The notes under the pieces were generated by a model. That model ran no database searches. It saw only the letters and a program-made list of their open reading frames with translations, and had not been told where the DNA came from. Made by a program: the position numbers and the translations under genes. Of a DNA stretch of 51,637 bases, positions 8,136-17,176 are shown piece after piece; position 1 is the first letter of the stretch, and every line of letters starts with the position of its first letter. This DNA comes from Clostridia bacterium. GTDB lineage: Bacteria > Bacillota > Clostridia > JAQVDB01. The DNA lies in assembly GCA_028698525.1 (NCBI GenBank), contig JAQVDB010000004.1:1-51637 (forward strand). Direction: 5' to 3'.

Positions 8136-8620
8136 ATCAACCCCTCCTTTTTTAATACAGATTTTAGCCATCTTTTTGTTCTAAAATTGATAACTCTGGC
8201 AGAATTCTCCGAAATACCTATTTTATCTGATATTTCACTGTAGCTTGCTCCTATTACCCGCATGCGAATCACCTTTTGAGTTAACTCATCTTTCTCCGAT
8301 AATAGCAAAATAATTCTATCTACTTTTAGTTTTGTAATGACGCTATCCTCTAAAGAATCGTGAACGTACAGCTGCAACAAATCATTATACTCCAACTCAG
8401 GTTTCTTCCGCCTCAAAGACTGCAACCATAAATGCCGTGCGATGCTAAACAGCCAAGTTTTAACTGAAGAGTTACCTTTAAAGTTACCAATGGACGAAAT
8501 ACACTTTACAAAGGTTTCCTGCAATAAATCCTCTGAAAGGATAGGATTATTTGTAAGATGCAGTAAATAGATATATACATCTTGTTTATACTCTATATAT
8601 AACTTTTCTATTTGCTTCAC
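8132..8620 (-). CDS. ECF-type RNA polymerase sigma factor
   Basis: At 162 residues the protein has the two-domain ECF layout. Region 2 includes NPILSEDLLQETFVKCISSI and VKTWLFSIARHLWLQSLRRK; region 4 is the helix-turn-helix VIGASYSEISDKIGISENSA. The gene is coupled by a four-base overlap to a membrane anti-sigma gene, the usual genetic arrangement. The ATG start follows a run of GGGGGA. Such pairs usually activate their own promoter, but I could not find a convincing ECF-type promoter upstream. The regulon is unknown. Confidence 0.92.
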   Translation of the reverse strand: MKQIEKLYIEYKQDVYIYLLHLTNNPILSEDLLQETFVKCISSIGNFKGNSSVKTWLFSIARHLWLQSLRRKKPELEYNDLLQLYVHDSLEDSVITKLKVDRIILLLSEKDELTQKVIRMRVIGASYSEISDKIGISENSARVINFRTKRWLKSVLKKEGLI

Positions 8621-8700
8621 CTAAATCCCCCTTTCATTTATTAGTCTCATTTTAACACCTAATATTACACTCTAAAAACAAAATAAATATAATAAAGAAA

Positions 8701-8750
8701 GAGACTGGTTATTGCCTCTAGCTTTACAGACTAATAAAGCAACCAGTCCC
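8701..8750 (-). terminator. Probable terminator after hsp20 region
   Basis: Complementary arms GACTGGTT (8703-8710) and AACCAGTC (8741-8748) enclose a 30-base loop. The minus strand continues CTCTTTCTTTATTA. It lies between hsp20 and the sigma gene. The plus strand is actually more T-rich after the hairpin, so direction is uncertain. Confidence 0.45.
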
Positions 8751-8802
8751 TTTTCTTTTTAAGTTCACGCTACGGGGCACGGCATGTCATCGTGTGTCTT
8801 TT

Positions 8803-8885
8803 ATGTCAAACGAGACGTCCCTATGCCACCCGTTATGTGTCAAACGAAACGTCCCCGTGGCACGTTTAAAACGTCCCCGTGGCAC
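8803..8885 (+). repeat. REP-like repeat cluster, three units
   Basis: A degenerate unit lies at 8803-8829, a good 27-base unit at 8837-8863 (starting GTGTCAAACGAAACGTCCCC), and a partial unit at 8868-8885. All share the core AAACGTCCCCGTGGCAC with the repeats around the transposase gene at 4.9-5.7 kb. The cluster ends two bases before the hsp20 stop codon. Confidence 0.8.
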
Positions 8886-8887
8886 GT

Positions 8888-9313
8888 TTATTGGATGTCA
8901 ATTTTTCTTGCTTTGGCTTTTGAAGGTTCAACCTTGGGAACTGTAATAGATAAGATGCCGTCTTTATATTCAGCCTTGGCCTGTTCTGATTTCACCTCTA
9001 CAGGAAGGGGTATCGTCCTCGAAAAATTACCGTAATATCGTTCCATCCTATATGCATTTTCATCCTTAAACTCATTTTCTCTTTTGGTCTGTCCCGAAAA
9101 TTTTACCGAATTTTCATCAATATATAAGTTTAAATCTTCCTTGGAAACTCCAGGTATTTCAGCCTTGATTATCACATCATTCTCTGTTTGATATACATCC
9201 ACCCTAGGGGAAGAAATTCCCCCAAACAGTTTTGACGGTATATCAAATAAATTGTTCATTTCTCTGCCGATATTATCCATGTCTCTAAAAGGATTCCATG
9301 GCATAAGGCTCAT
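8888..9313 (-). CDS. Hsp20-family small heat-shock protein
   Basis: This 141-residue protein begins MSLMPWNPFRDMDNIGREMN, the standard bacterial Hsp20 start, and contains the alpha-crystallin domain (RVDVYQTENDVIIKAEIPGV, then NFSRTIPLPVEV and AEYKDGILSITVPK). It would hold unfolding proteins in a refoldable state, in the cytoplasm, as an oligomer. The start follows GGAGGGA. No CIRCE element was found upstream. The REP-like repeats begin immediately after the stop codon. Confidence 0.93.
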   Translation of the reverse strand: MSLMPWNPFRDMDNIGREMNNLFDIPSKLFGGISSPRVDVYQTENDVIIKAEIPGVSKEDLNLYIDENSVKFSGQTKRENEFKDENAYRMERYYGNFSRTIPLPVEVKSEQAKAEYKDGILSITVPKVEPSKAKARKIDIQ

Positions 9314-9397
9314 TTTTATCCCTCCTTCATATTTTACTCAATGATAGTTTTTGCTTTTATGATATTTTTATGAGTATATTTGAAAGAGGAAGCCCTC

Positions 9398-10045
9398 CTA
9401 ATCTAATAATTGACAAAAATCATAGATGAAATAATCCGCATGTTTTTTTATATCCTTTTTTTCATGTCGGGAATACCTGTCATAGACTCCGACTGTCTTC
9501 ATGCCGGCTTTTTTAGCGCTAAGTACTCCGGGAAGAATATCCTCAAACACAATACAATGCTTTGGATTTAGCTGGAGCCGCCTAGCAGTTAATATATATA
9601 TATCCGGAAAATTTTTGTCCCTATCCACCTCATCAATGGTAGAGATAACATCAAAATACTCAAGGACATCATTGTTTTTCAATACCGGTTGGATAAGCTC
9701 CATACAATTGCTAGTAGCCAACCCAGCTTTAATACCTTTTGACTTTAACATTGAAAGATATTCCCCTGCTCCCGGCTTAAGTCTCACATTGTTAGCATAC
9801 TCATGATAGGCCATTTGATTCCACTCGTCCATTATATCCTGTATATCATCAGGTAATTGGAATCTTTGTTTGAAATATACAGCTGTCTCTTGAAAAGTCA
9901 TATTTTTAATGATACTGCTCACATCCTCCGGCACAGGAATATTCCTCTTATTTAAAAAATCAAAATCTACTTTTTCCCATACTCCCATAGAGTCAATGAT
10001 AGTCCCGTCAAGATCGAATATTGCCCCTTTAATCTCTTTGATCAT
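9398..10045 (-). CDS. HAD-superfamily phosphatase in the thiamine operon
   Basis: All four HAD motifs are visible: DLDGTIIDS (nucleophile Asp), LATSN, the lysine in RDKNFPD, and VFEDILPG. The helical cap in between is of the beta-phosphoglucomutase-like subclass C1. The gene follows thiE after only 15 bases and closes the riboswitch-controlled thiamine operon. Related phosphatases act on sugar phosphates, but the position suggests a job on thiamine intermediates, for example releasing free thiamine or HMP from a monophosphate. That is an inference from context. The 215-residue length is normal. Confidence 0.85.
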   Translation of the reverse strand: MIKEIKGAIFDLDGTIIDSMGVWEKVDFDFLNKRNIPVPEDVSSIIKNMTFQETAVYFKQRFQLPDDIQDIMDEWNQMAYHEYANNVRLKPGAGEYLSMLKSKGIKAGLATSNCMELIQPVLKNNDVLEYFDVISTIDEVDRDKNFPDIYILTARRLQLNPKHCIVFEDILPGVLSAKKAGMKTVGVYDRYSRHEKKDIKKHADYFIYDFCQLLD

Positions 10046-10060
10046 AATCTATCTCCCAAT

Positions 10061-10699
10061 TCATTCTATAAATATCAATTTGTCCTTAATATGCTGTGCT
10101 GCCTTTTTTATGTCCTGTTTCCCCATTATGGCAGAAACAACAGCAACACCTTGAATACCGCTGCCATCCAGTTCTACTATATTATACTCATTTATACCTC
10201 CAATAGCAACAACTGGAATATCCAACTTTCTGCATATATTCTTCAATTCATTCTTGCTCACATAGCCTGCATCCTTTTTGGTGCCGGTAGCAAACACAGC
10301 ACCTGCACCGATATAATCAGCACCCTCTTTTTGGGCTTTTAACGCCTCTGATAATGTTGTGGCCGATACTCCCAAAATTTTGTCTTGTCCCAGTAAAGAA
10401 CGGGCAATAGATACCGGCAGATCACTCTGTCCCACATGAAGTCCTGCTGCATCCACTGCTAATGCAATATCCAGCCTATCATTTATTATTAAAGGCACAC
10501 CATATTTGTCAGTAACCTGCTTTATCCTTATGGCAACATGATAAAACTCCATGGTAGATATATCTTTTTCCCTCAACTGTACCAGCGTTGCCCCTCCTGA
10601 TATAGCCTGTTCCACAGCTTGCTCTAGGCTGATATTGTCTAGTAAATTTCTATCAGTGACCAGATAAAGTTTATAGTCTACTCTGTTTTTATTCTTCAT
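10061..10699 (-). CDS. thiE: Thiamine-phosphate synthase
   Basis: This is a TIM-barrel enzyme joining HMP pyrophosphate with thiazole phosphate to make thiamine monophosphate. Signature segments are LYLVTDRNL, GGATLVQLREKDIST, PLIINDRLDIALAVDAAGLH, VGQSDLP, GVSATTLSEA and the phosphate-binding end VVAIGGINEYNI. At 212 residues it is complete. Its start overlaps the end of thiM by 11 bases, indicating coupled translation, and an HAD phosphatase follows closely. Confidence 0.96.
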   Translation of the reverse strand: MKNKNRVDYKLYLVTDRNLLDNISLEQAVEQAISGGATLVQLREKDISTMEFYHVAIRIKQVTDKYGVPLIINDRLDIALAVDAAGLHVGQSDLPVSIARSLLGQDKILGVSATTLSEALKAQKEGADYIGAGAVFATGTKKDAGYVSKNELKNICRKLDIPVVAIGGINEYNIVELDGSGIQGVAVVSAIMGKQDIKKAAQHIKDKLIFIE

Positions 10700-11525
10700 T
10701 TATCTTACCTCTTTTCATTATATCATCTGCCGAAAGTCTATATATGCTATCCATCAACTTTATCCTAAAACCCCCGCTACCCTCTTCGTTTTTTATTAAC
10801 TTGTGATAGGCAATCTCTCCAGCTATCCCCATAGAAGAAACCCCTGCAGTAGCAGCAGAAAGATAATCATCGGTTACAGCAGAATATACACCTATGAGCG
10901 AGGTGCACATGCATCCTGTGCCTGTTATACTGGAAAGCATAGGATGACCATTGTCTATAAAAAACGCTTTTTTACCATCAGAGATAATATCAGTAGCTCC
11001 GGTTATGGCAACAACACAATTCAAGTTATTTGATAGTTTCCGCGCAATATTGCTTGCGTGCTCTAAATCTTTAGCCTGAACAATATCCCGTTCAGAGACA
11101 TCCACCCCTTTGGTCTTTGACTCTAATCCACTTATTGATTTTATTTCCGACATATTACCCCGAATTACCGCCAGCTCAACCTCATTTATCATCATCTGGG
11201 CAGTCCTGTTTCTTAAATCACTTGCTCCGGCACCTACAGGGTCAAATATAACGGGGACACCTAATGCATTCGCCTTTTTCCCAGCTGTCAGCATAGATTT
11301 GATAGTTCTCTCATTGAGGGTCCCCATATTAACCACCAAGGCAGAGGATAGACCAACTATATCTTCCACCTCTCCTATATCATCTGCCATTATAGGGGAA
11401 CCGCCTATCGCCAATGCTACATTTGCACAATCATTTACTGTGACATAATTGGTAATATGATGTACCAAAGGTTTTTTTGCTTTTATATTTTGCAACAAAT
11501 TACATATTTTATTTTTTATATTCAT
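10689..11525 (-). CDS. thiM: Hydroxyethylthiazole kinase
   Basis: The protein phosphorylates the thiazole alcohol so that ThiE can use it, and thus serves thiazole salvage. Family motifs are PLVHHITNYVTVNDCANV, GGSPIMADDIGEVEDIV, VPVIFDPVGAGAS, VIRGNMSEI and the catalytic loop SITGTGCMCTSLIG. The ATG at 11525 is chosen because AAGGTG precedes it; four upstream in-frame codons from a GTG are unlikely to be used. No thiG, thiS or thiH is seen in this window. Confidence 0.95.
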   Translation of the reverse strand: MNIKNKICNLLQNIKAKKPLVHHITNYVTVNDCANVALAIGGSPIMADDIGEVEDIVGLSSALVVNMGTLNERTIKSMLTAGKKANALGVPVIFDPVGAGASDLRNRTAQMMINEVELAVIRGNMSEIKSISGLESKTKGVDVSERDIVQAKDLEHASNIARKLSNNLNCVVAITGATDIISDGKKAFFIDNGHPMLSSITGTGCMCTSLIGVYSAVTDDYLSAATAGVSSMGIAGEIAYHKLIKNEEGSGGFRIKLMDSIYRLSADDIMKRGKINEE

Positions 11526-11558
11526 TTTAAAATACACCTTCTATTCTAAATTTTGTTT

Positions 11559-12365
11559 TTATTCCGTTGGAATACCCGCTTTTGTATAAAGCTCATAAAA
11601 ATGATTGGTAGGTCCTGCCCCATTGCCTATTGCTAAAGAATGCTTTATAGCCACAGTGATATACTCTTTAGCTCTCTTTACGGCAGTCATAACATCCATT
11701 CCCAATGCCAAATTAGCTGCTATGGCTGAAGAAAGGGTGCATCCTGTGCCGTGTGTATTTTTTGTTTTAACCCTTTTTTGTTCTAAATAGATTACATCTT
11801 CACCATCGTACAAAACATCTATAGAATCCCCTGATAAATGTCCCCCCTTTACCAGTACATTTTTCGGACCCATTTGGCGAATGATCTTGGCTGCCCTTTC
11901 CATTTGTTCCAATGTGCTTATTTTTCTATCTATAATCTTCTCTGCCTCTGGAATGTTGGGAGTTACAATCCACGCTAAAGGTAATAATTCCTTAATTAAA
12001 GTATCTGTAGCCTGAGGATTGAGCAGTGAATATCCGCTCTTGGACACCATAACAGGATCCAGAACAATATTGTTTGGTTTGTATCTTTTTAATCTATCTG
12101 CTATCACTTTTATGCTGTCTATTTGAGATACCATACCTATCTTTACCCCATCAACTTCAATGTCTTGAAAAATAGCGTCTATCTGTTTTCCGATAATGTC
12201 CGGCTTTATATCCTGCACATCCACTACTTTTTGAGTGTTTTGAGCGGTTACCGCAACTATCACACTCATTCCAAATACTCCATGAGCTGAAAAGGTTTTC
12301 AAGTCAGCCTGGATCCCGGCTCCACCGCTAGAATCCGAGCCTGCAATAGTAAGTACTTTTTTCAT
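11559..12365 (-). CDS. thiD: Hydroxymethylpyrimidine (phosphate) kinase
   Basis: ThiD makes HMP pyrophosphate from HMP or HMP phosphate in two ATP-dependent steps. The ribokinase-fold signatures are clear: LTIAGSDSSGGAGIQADLKT at the start, VTAQNT, VLDPVMVSKSG, and the anion-hole region NTHGTGCTLSSAIAANLA. It has 268 residues, full length. It lies between thiC (38-base gap) and thiM (33-base gap) and shares their riboswitch. Confidence 0.96.
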   Translation of the reverse strand: MKKVLTIAGSDSSGGAGIQADLKTFSAHGVFGMSVIVAVTAQNTQKVVDVQDIKPDIIGKQIDAIFQDIEVDGVKIGMVSQIDSIKVIADRLKRYKPNNIVLDPVMVSKSGYSLLNPQATDTLIKELLPLAWIVTPNIPEAEKIIDRKISTLEQMERAAKIIRQMGPKNVLVKGGHLSGDSIDVLYDGEDVIYLEQKRVKTKNTHGTGCTLSSAIAANLALGMDVMTAVKRAKEYITVAIKHSLAIGNGAGPTNHFYELYTKAGIPTE

Positions 12366-12403
12366 AAACCATCACCCTCTTTTGTATATTTCTCATCACA
12401 TAC

Positions 12404-13705
12404 TCATTTGATTTGAACATCCTTACCACCAATCACTTTATTCATGTTTCTAACCGCACACATTTTTCCGCACATTGTACAGGAATCCTTTTCTTGGGGT
12501 AAGGATTCAGTCCTATATTTTCTGGCTTTTTCAGGATCAATGGCTAATGAGAACATAGCATCCCAATCCAAATGCTGTCTTGCCCTGCTCATTTGATAAT
12601 CCCATTTTTCTGATCCGTATATCCCTTTAGCTAAATCCCCAGAATGTGCTGCGATCTTGGTAGCAATTATTCCCTCCGTCATATCCTCAAGGGTAGGCAG
12701 CCTTAAATGTTCCGCAGGAGTTACATAACATAGAAAATCTGCTCCATTTGCTGCCGCAATAGCACCGCCGATAGCACTGGTTATATGGTCGTATCCAGGT
12801 GCTATATCTGTAACTATAGGACCTAATACATAAAAGGGAGCTCCTCCGCACAGCTTTTTCTCCAGTAAAACATTGGCAGCTATTTCATTTAATCGCATAT
12901 GCCCCGGTCCTTCTATGATAATCTGTACATTTTTATTCCATGCCCTTCTGGTAAGCTCACCTAAAACTATAAGCTCTTTAATCTGACTTGCATCAGTAGA
13001 ATCTTCAATGCTGCCGGGCCTGCATGCATCCCCCAGGCTCAAAGTAACATCATATTCAGCACATATCTCTAATATCTCATCGAATCTTTCATAAAAGGGA
13101 TTTTCCCGATTATTGATCTCCATCCAGCTATAGATCAAGGAGCCACCTCTTGAAACAATATTCATAAGTCTTTTATTTCTCTTGAAAATCTGTGCTGTCT
13201 CCTTATTTATTCCTGCATGAATGGTCATAAAATCCACCCCGTCTTGGGCATGTTTTTCAATAACCCTTATAAATTCATCTGAAGTTATATCCTTTAAGTC
13301 CTTATCATAGAAACCTACCGCATCGTACACCGGCACAGTCCCTATCATGGCAGAAGACATCTCTATCAATCCCCTTCTAAATTCTTCAGTCTTTCCATAA
13401 GAACTTAAATCCATAATAGCCTCTGCCTGCATTTGAATAGCTTTTTCTGCTTTCTTTAATTCCTGTTCAACACTGCAGCAATCTTTAGAAACACCTAGAT
13501 TCACATTTATTTTAGTTTTTAAACCTTGCCCCACCCCTTCAGGGCTCAATGATTTATGGTTTTTATTTGCAGGTATAGCTACCTTTCCCTGGGCTACAAG
13601 TTTTATCAAGTGTTGTACATCAATATTCTCCTTTTCAGACACCGTTTTTATTTCTTTGGTTGCTATACCCTTTCGAGCAGCATCCATTTGAGTTGTGTAA
13701 TCCAT
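12404..13705 (-). CDS. thiC: Phosphomethylpyrimidine synthase
   Basis: ThiC is a radical-SAM enzyme that rearranges aminoimidazole ribotide into HMP phosphate, the pyrimidine half of thiamine. Visible features include the N-terminal [63 protein letters not shown] and the C-terminal cluster motif CTMCGKMC. At 433 residues it is the short form lacking the N-terminal extension of the E. coli enzyme. It is the first gene after the TPP riboswitch. Confidence 0.97.
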   Translation of the reverse strand: MDYTTQMDAARKGIATKEIKTVSEKENIDVQHLIKLVAQGKVAIPANKNHKSLSPEGVGQGLKTKINVNLGVSKDCCSVEQELKKAEKAIQMQAEAIMDLSSYGKTEEFRRGLIEMSSAMIGTVPVYDAVGFYDKDLKDITSDEFIRVIEKHAQDGVDFMTIHAGINKETAQIFKRNKRLMNIVSRGGSLIYSWMEINNRENPFYERFDEILEICAEYDVTLSLGDACRPGSIEDSTDASQIKELIVLGELTRRAWNKNVQIIIEGPGHMRLNEIAANVLLEKKLCGGAPFYVLGPIVTDIAPGYDHITSAIGGAIAAANGADFLCYVTPAEHLRLPTLEDMTEGIIATKIAAHSGDLAKGIYGSEKWDYQMSRARQHLDWDAMFSLAIDPEKARKYRTESLPQEKDSCTMCGKMCAVRNMNKVIGGKDVQIK

Positions 13706-13735
13706 AATCCATCTTCCTCTCTAATTTTTAGATAT

Positions 13736-13767
13736 AAAAAATGCTTACCCGTAAGGTAAGCATTTTA
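13736..13767 (-). terminator. Expression-platform terminator of the TPP riboswitch
   Basis: Read on the minus strand, ATGCTTACC and GGTAAGCAT form a tight stem followed by a T run. It lies between the aptamer and the thiC ribosome site, so it can switch transcription off when TPP is bound. Confidence 0.85.
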
Positions 13768-13790
13768 TATCTGACACCGCAATCGACATT

Positions 13791-13877
13791 CTTTGCTTCC
13801 CTACGGTAGTATTAACTACATCAGGTTCAAAGGGTCAGGTTTTAACCTTCTCAACCATAACGGTTCCCCTGCAAAAC
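13791..13877 (-). promoter_or_regulatory. TPP riboswitch (THI element) controlling thiC operon
   Basis: On the minus strand the conserved parts appear in order: GGGGAACC near the 5' end, then the pyrimidine-sensor helix arm ending CCTGACCC, followed by CTTTGAACCTGATGTAGTTA and ATACTACCGTAGGGAAGC. The closing helix P1 can form between TTTGC (13871-13876) and GCAAA (13792-13796). High TPP should favour the downstream terminator and shut off thiC-thiD-thiM-thiE and the phosphatase gene. It accounts for most of the gap between thiC and queT; the rest of that gap shows nothing clear. Confidence 0.95.
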
Positions 13878-14038
13878 AAGATTTCTAATATTAAATTATT
13901 ATCATTATACAGTTAACATATAGTTTTGTAAAGCAAGATTAGATATATAATGTTTAAATTCTAGATTTTGCTTGTATATATTTGATGTTTAATTTAAAAT
14001 ATATAGATGTATCTATTTTAAGTTATGGGGTGATTATT

Positions 14039-14506
14039 ATGAAAACTAATTACATAGTGAAAGCTGGTATAATCGCAGCCATATATGTGGTGCTCACAAT
14101 TCTACTAGGAGAACTTTCATATGGTCCCATCCAATTCAGAATATCTGAGGCATTGGTTCTTCTTCCCTTGGTAGAGAATGCAGCCATACCCGGGGTTTTC
14201 ATAGGATGTATGTTGGCCAACATATTTGGTGGATTAGGGCCACTGGATATATTTGGAGGAAGCCTTATCACTTTGATAGCTGCATATTTAACTTCAAAGG
14301 TAAAGAACAGATATGTCGGGATGGTACCTCCAATACTCCTCAATGCAATGGGTGTCCCTTTAATACTCCTGTTTACTTTACCTAAGGAAGCCATAAAATA
14401 TGGGTATTGGGGAACAGCATTATCTATAGCGTTCAGCGAAGCAGTAGTGCTGACTATCTTCGGTCTGCCTATTCTGTATCTGTACCAAAAATTTAATAAA
14501 AAATAG
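14039..14506 (+). CDS. queT: QueT-family transporter (queuosine precursor uptake)
   Basis: This integral membrane protein of 155 residues has about five hydrophobic helices. Motifs of the QueT (formerly DUF988) group are ELSYGPIQFRISEALVLLPL and PGVFIGCMLANIFGGLGPLD. These are substrate-binding components of ECF-type vitamin transporters, predicted to take up queuosine precursors such as preQ0 or preQ1. The ATG at 14039 follows GGGGTGAT; the longer frame from a TTG is not credible. Its 3' end overlaps the convergent YitT gene by 14 bases. No preQ1 riboswitch was recognised upstream. Confidence 0.85.
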   Translation: MKTNYIVKAGIIAAIYVVLTILLGELSYGPIQFRISEALVLLPLVENAAIPGVFIGCMLANIFGGLGPLDIFGGSLITLIAAYLTSKVKNRYVGMVPPILLNAMGVPLILLFTLPKEAIKYGYWGTALSIAFSEAVVLTIFGLPILYLYQKFNKK

Positions 14507-15332
14507 TATTATCAAATCCTTCTCCCATAACCTCCTTGGCGTCGCTGATTGTTACAAAAGCAGACACATCAATTTCACTTATAGCATCACGAAGTTTACC
14601 TACTTCCATCCTGGTTACTACACATAAAAGAACATCTTTTTCTTCCTCGGTAAACATGCCTTTGCCTTTTAACGATGTCACTCCCCTATCCAGTTTAGTT
14701 ATTATGTTCTCAGCTATTTTCTGCCCTTGGGATGAAATTATTATAAATACCTTTGCATCATTAAAGCCTTCCAACACCAAATCTATCGCTTTAGTACTTA
14801 TAAACAAGGATATGATGGCATACAAAGCCCTATAAATATCAAATATTATCCCTGCTGCAACAACTATACAAAAATCAATAACAAACAATATCCATCCAAT
14901 ACTTAAAAAAGGAACAAATCTATGTATTATTCTTGCTGCAAGATCTGTACCTCCGGTGGTAGCATTGCTTCTAAACACCAGACCCAAACCTAATCCTACA
15001 AAGATCCCTCCATATATTGAGGAAAGAAAAATATCATCGGTAATAGGAGGGACTTTTAAAACATCTATTGAAATAGATAGAAGTAACGTTGCAATGATAG
15101 TTTTAATACCGAAATGTTTACCTAATATTCTAATCCCTATGATAAACAAAGGAATATTTAATAAAATCATGGTAACCCCTACAGGAAAACCGGATATATG
15201 ATAGATTATAGTACCTATTCCACCTACGCCTCCTGCTGCTATTTTGTTCGGTATCAAAAATAAATTAAAGGAAAGAGCTGTTATAATAGTGCCTATTATC
15301 AGTCTAAAATAATCCGTTATATATCTTTTCAT
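14493..15332 (-). CDS. YitT-family membrane protein
   Basis: The first 190 residues form five or so membrane helices with family motifs LFLIPNKIAAGGVGGIGTII, GLGLVFRSNATTGGTDLAAR and FSIDV-like segments. The C-terminal soluble part (KVFIIISSQGQKIAENIITK, then DRGVTSLKGKGMFTEEEKDV) is the DUF2179 domain usual in YitT proteins. Function is unknown; relatives are thought to be transporters. The start is ATG behind GGGAG. It converges on, and slightly overlaps, queT. Confidence 0.88.
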   Translation of the reverse strand: MKRYITDYFRLIIGTIITALSFNLFLIPNKIAAGGVGGIGTIIYHISGFPVGVTMILLNIPLFIIGIRILGKHFGIKTIIATLLLSISIDVLKVPPITDDIFLSSIYGGIFVGLGLGLVFRSNATTGGTDLAARIIHRFVPFLSIGWILFVIDFCIVVAAGIIFDIYRALYAIISLFISTKAIDLVLEGFNDAKVFIIISSQGQKIAENIITKLDRGVTSLKGKGMFTEEEKDVLLCVVTRMEVGKLRDAISEIDVSAFVTISDAKEVMGEGFDNTIFY

Positions 15333-15410
15333 GGTATTTCTCCCTATTTAAATAAATGTTTTTCTTATGTTCTTATTTATTCCATAAACATAAAAAAATA
15401 TTAAAAATAA

Positions 15411-15432
15411 AAAAGACAGGAAACTGTCTTTT
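15411..15432 (-). terminator. Terminator after ndoA
   Basis: AAAAGACAG and CTGTCTTTT pair around a four-base loop. The minus strand ends in a T run. It lies directly after the ndoA stop codon. Confidence 0.9.
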
Positions 15433-15433
15433 A

Positions 15434-15784
15434 TCATATATCTATAAGTCCAAAGCTTATTCTTATAGCTTCGTCCACTTTCTTCATCATCTCTGAACTC
15501 AAATATCCTATTTTCTCTTTAAGTCTCTTTTTATCTATAGTCCTTATCTGCTCAAGCAATATAACAGAGTCCTTTGGAAGACCGTATTCTGCAGAACTGA
15601 TCTCAATATGGGTAGGAAGTTTGGCCTTATTTATTTGAGAAGTAATAGCTGCAATTATTATGGTAGGACTATACTTGTTTCCAATATCATTCTGAACAAC
15701 CAGCACAGGCCTTACCCCACCTTGTTCAGATCCAATAACAGGGCTCAAATCAGCATAATAAATATCGCCTCTCCTAGTTAACAT
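15434..15784 (-). CDS. ndoA: MazF-family mRNA interferase EndoA
   Basis: This is a close relative of the Bacillus subtilis toxin NdoA, a ribonuclease that cuts single-stranded RNA at a specific short sequence. Diagnostic stretches are [46 protein letters not shown] and [14 protein letters not shown]. The ATG at 15784 matches the usual start; an in-frame GTG four codons earlier would make it overlap ndoAI. It is held inactive by the antitoxin gene just upstream, and the two form the end of the acpS operon region. Confidence 0.95.
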   Translation of the reverse strand: MLTRRGDIYYADLSPVIGSEQGGVRPVLVVQNDIGNKYSPTIIIAAITSQINKAKLPTHIEISSAEYGLPKDSVILLEQIRTIDKKRLKEKIGYLSSEMMKKVDEAIRISFGLIDI

Positions 15785-15788
15785 AATA

Positions 15789-16064
15789 TTACTCACACTC
15801 CGCTAATAGCGCTTCGTAGGCTTCGTATAGCTTTTCGTCAATGCCCATATCTGATTCGGCTAATTCAGAATTTATCTTAGACATCTCTTGGTAACCCTTT
15901 TTCATCTTTTCCCTTATCTGAACCTTTCGCCTTTCACGCAGATACAATTTCATAGCTTCTCTCACAAATTCACTACGGTTTCTTTTTTCCATCGCTACTA
16001 TCTCATCTACTTCCCTGAGCAAACTGTCAGGCAAACTTACTAATATCTTTTTCAACTCTGCCAA
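15789..16064 (-). CDS. ndoAI: NdoAI-type antitoxin (ribbon-helix-helix)
   Basis: The N-terminus, [20 protein letters not shown], then [19 protein letters not shown], is a ribbon-helix-helix DNA-binding dimer as in MetJ/Arc-type proteins. The acidic C-terminus ([20 protein letters not shown]) should wrap the toxin NdoA. The TTG start follows GGAGGTG. The antitoxin precedes the toxin, as usual for this pair, and probably represses its own promoter in the AT-rich 100 bases upstream. Confidence 0.92.
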   Translation of the reverse strand: MAELKKILVSLPDSLLREVDEIVAMEKRNRSEFVREAMKLYLRERRKVQIREKMKKGYQEMSKINSELAESDMGIDEKLYEAYEALLAECE

Positions 16065-16165
16065 TTACGGCACCTCCTATATTGATAATATCAGGTGCAT
16101 TAATATAATAAGATATATAAACATATATCTTATTATATATCATCCTTCAAATATTAGTCAATTAT

Positions 16166-17176
16166 TTATCGCATTGATTCAACTATTTTAGATAAATCAT
16201 TTATTTCTTTTTCCGACTTAACTTCAATTGTAACACCGTTGGAGTTCCACTTATGCAAAACATCCCACCTGCTTCCATCATCAACTGCAATCGCAGGCAA
16301 TACATTTTGTTTGTATTGAACTATGCTAAACAATGTTTTTCTATCCTTACCATAATTTATTATGACAATATTTCTATTATTTACTCCAGCTATGCAATTA
16401 ATACTTTGCATATAAAATCCTTGGGGCAAATACCTAGGTATAGCAATCTCGAATCCGACAATCCTTTCTGCTTCTCTCACAGAGATATCATCTTTTTGAA
16501 CAGGCTCATCATATTGGAGTTTATAATGATTAATATCAAACAACTCATCATTCATTTCTATATTTACCTGTATCTGATTATATATTATGGTAATAGAAGG
16601 CTGATCTTCATTATCAATAATCTCTAACTTGCTAGGCACATCCTTTTGCAGATCAAACCATAATCTCTGGCTGCTAAAGTTTTTATCCTGTCCCGGTATG
16701 GTACATCGTAAAACCATGTACTCACTCTGATTGGACTCAGTCAACTCCATATCCACTTGTTCAGTATCCATAAAATGCTGGGCAAAATTCCCTAAGAAAA
16801 GCCTCTCATTTTCATGCCCTCTTTGATAATCTATAAGATATTCTTCATCTATATAAGGATGATATATCAATATCCGGTTTCCGTCACATATCGTCAATTT
16901 ACCTTTAAGCACTTCCGGCTGTATTATTTCTATCCTGTATTTATCAGGAAAATAGTACCACTGTTTCATCTTATATCTATCAACGCTAACTTTTCTCCTA
17001 TATATTACATCAACTTCACAATAATAATTTTCCACATCATTTATATACTTTTGTACATCCAACATTATTTCCTGGGGCGTAGGCTCACTGCATGATGTCA
17101 ACCCAAATATTAATAAACCGGTAACTATAATAATATACTTTTTAATGTTCAAGCAGTAAGCACACTCCTTAATCAT
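16166..17176 (-). CDS. LolA/YdcC/GerS-like outer-surface lipoprotein
   Basis: A lipoprotein signal peptide ends at GLTSC (Cys at about residue 29). The mature part has a LolA/YdcC-like beta fold (VENYYCEVDVIYRRKV, KMKQWYYFPDKYRIEI, PSKLEIIDNED) plus a C-terminal domain starting ISVREAERIVGFEIAIP that resembles DUF4367. Its place between nnrD and ndoAI matches ydcC in Bacillus and recalls gerS of Clostridioides, whose product is needed for spore germination. That role here is inference. The start overlaps the nnrD stop by eight bases; a TTG at 17152 gives a more typical signal peptide. Confidence 0.75.
   Translation of the reverse strand: MIKECAYCLNIKKYIIIVTGLLIFGLTSCSEPTPQEIMLDVQKYINDVENYYCEVDVIYRRKVSVDRYKMKQWYYFPDKYRIEIIQPEVLKGKLTICDGNRILIYHPYIDEEYLIDYQRGHENERLFLGNFAQHFMDTEQVDMELTESNQSEYMVLRCTIPGQDKNFSSQRLWFDLQKDVPSKLEIIDNEDQPSITIIYNQIQVNIEMNDELFDINHYKLQYDEPVQKDDISVREAERIVGFEIAIPRYLPQGFYMQSINCIAGVNNRNIVIINYGKDRKTLFSIVQYKQNVLPAIAVDDGSRWDVLHKWNSNGVTIEVKSEKEINDLSKIVESMR

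Noticed and set aside
8621-8700. ECF-type autoregulated promoter before the sigma gene
   Set aside because: A TGTAAT-like -35 can be found, but no matching CGTC-type -10 at a proper distance.
9314-9397. Possible CIRCE element before hsp20
   Set aside because: No TTAGCACTC-N9-GAGTGCTAA-like inverted repeat is present.
13880-14038. Possible preQ1 riboswitch before queT
   Set aside because: I looked for the short preQ1-I hairpin and A-rich tail and saw no convincing match, only AT-rich leader sequence.
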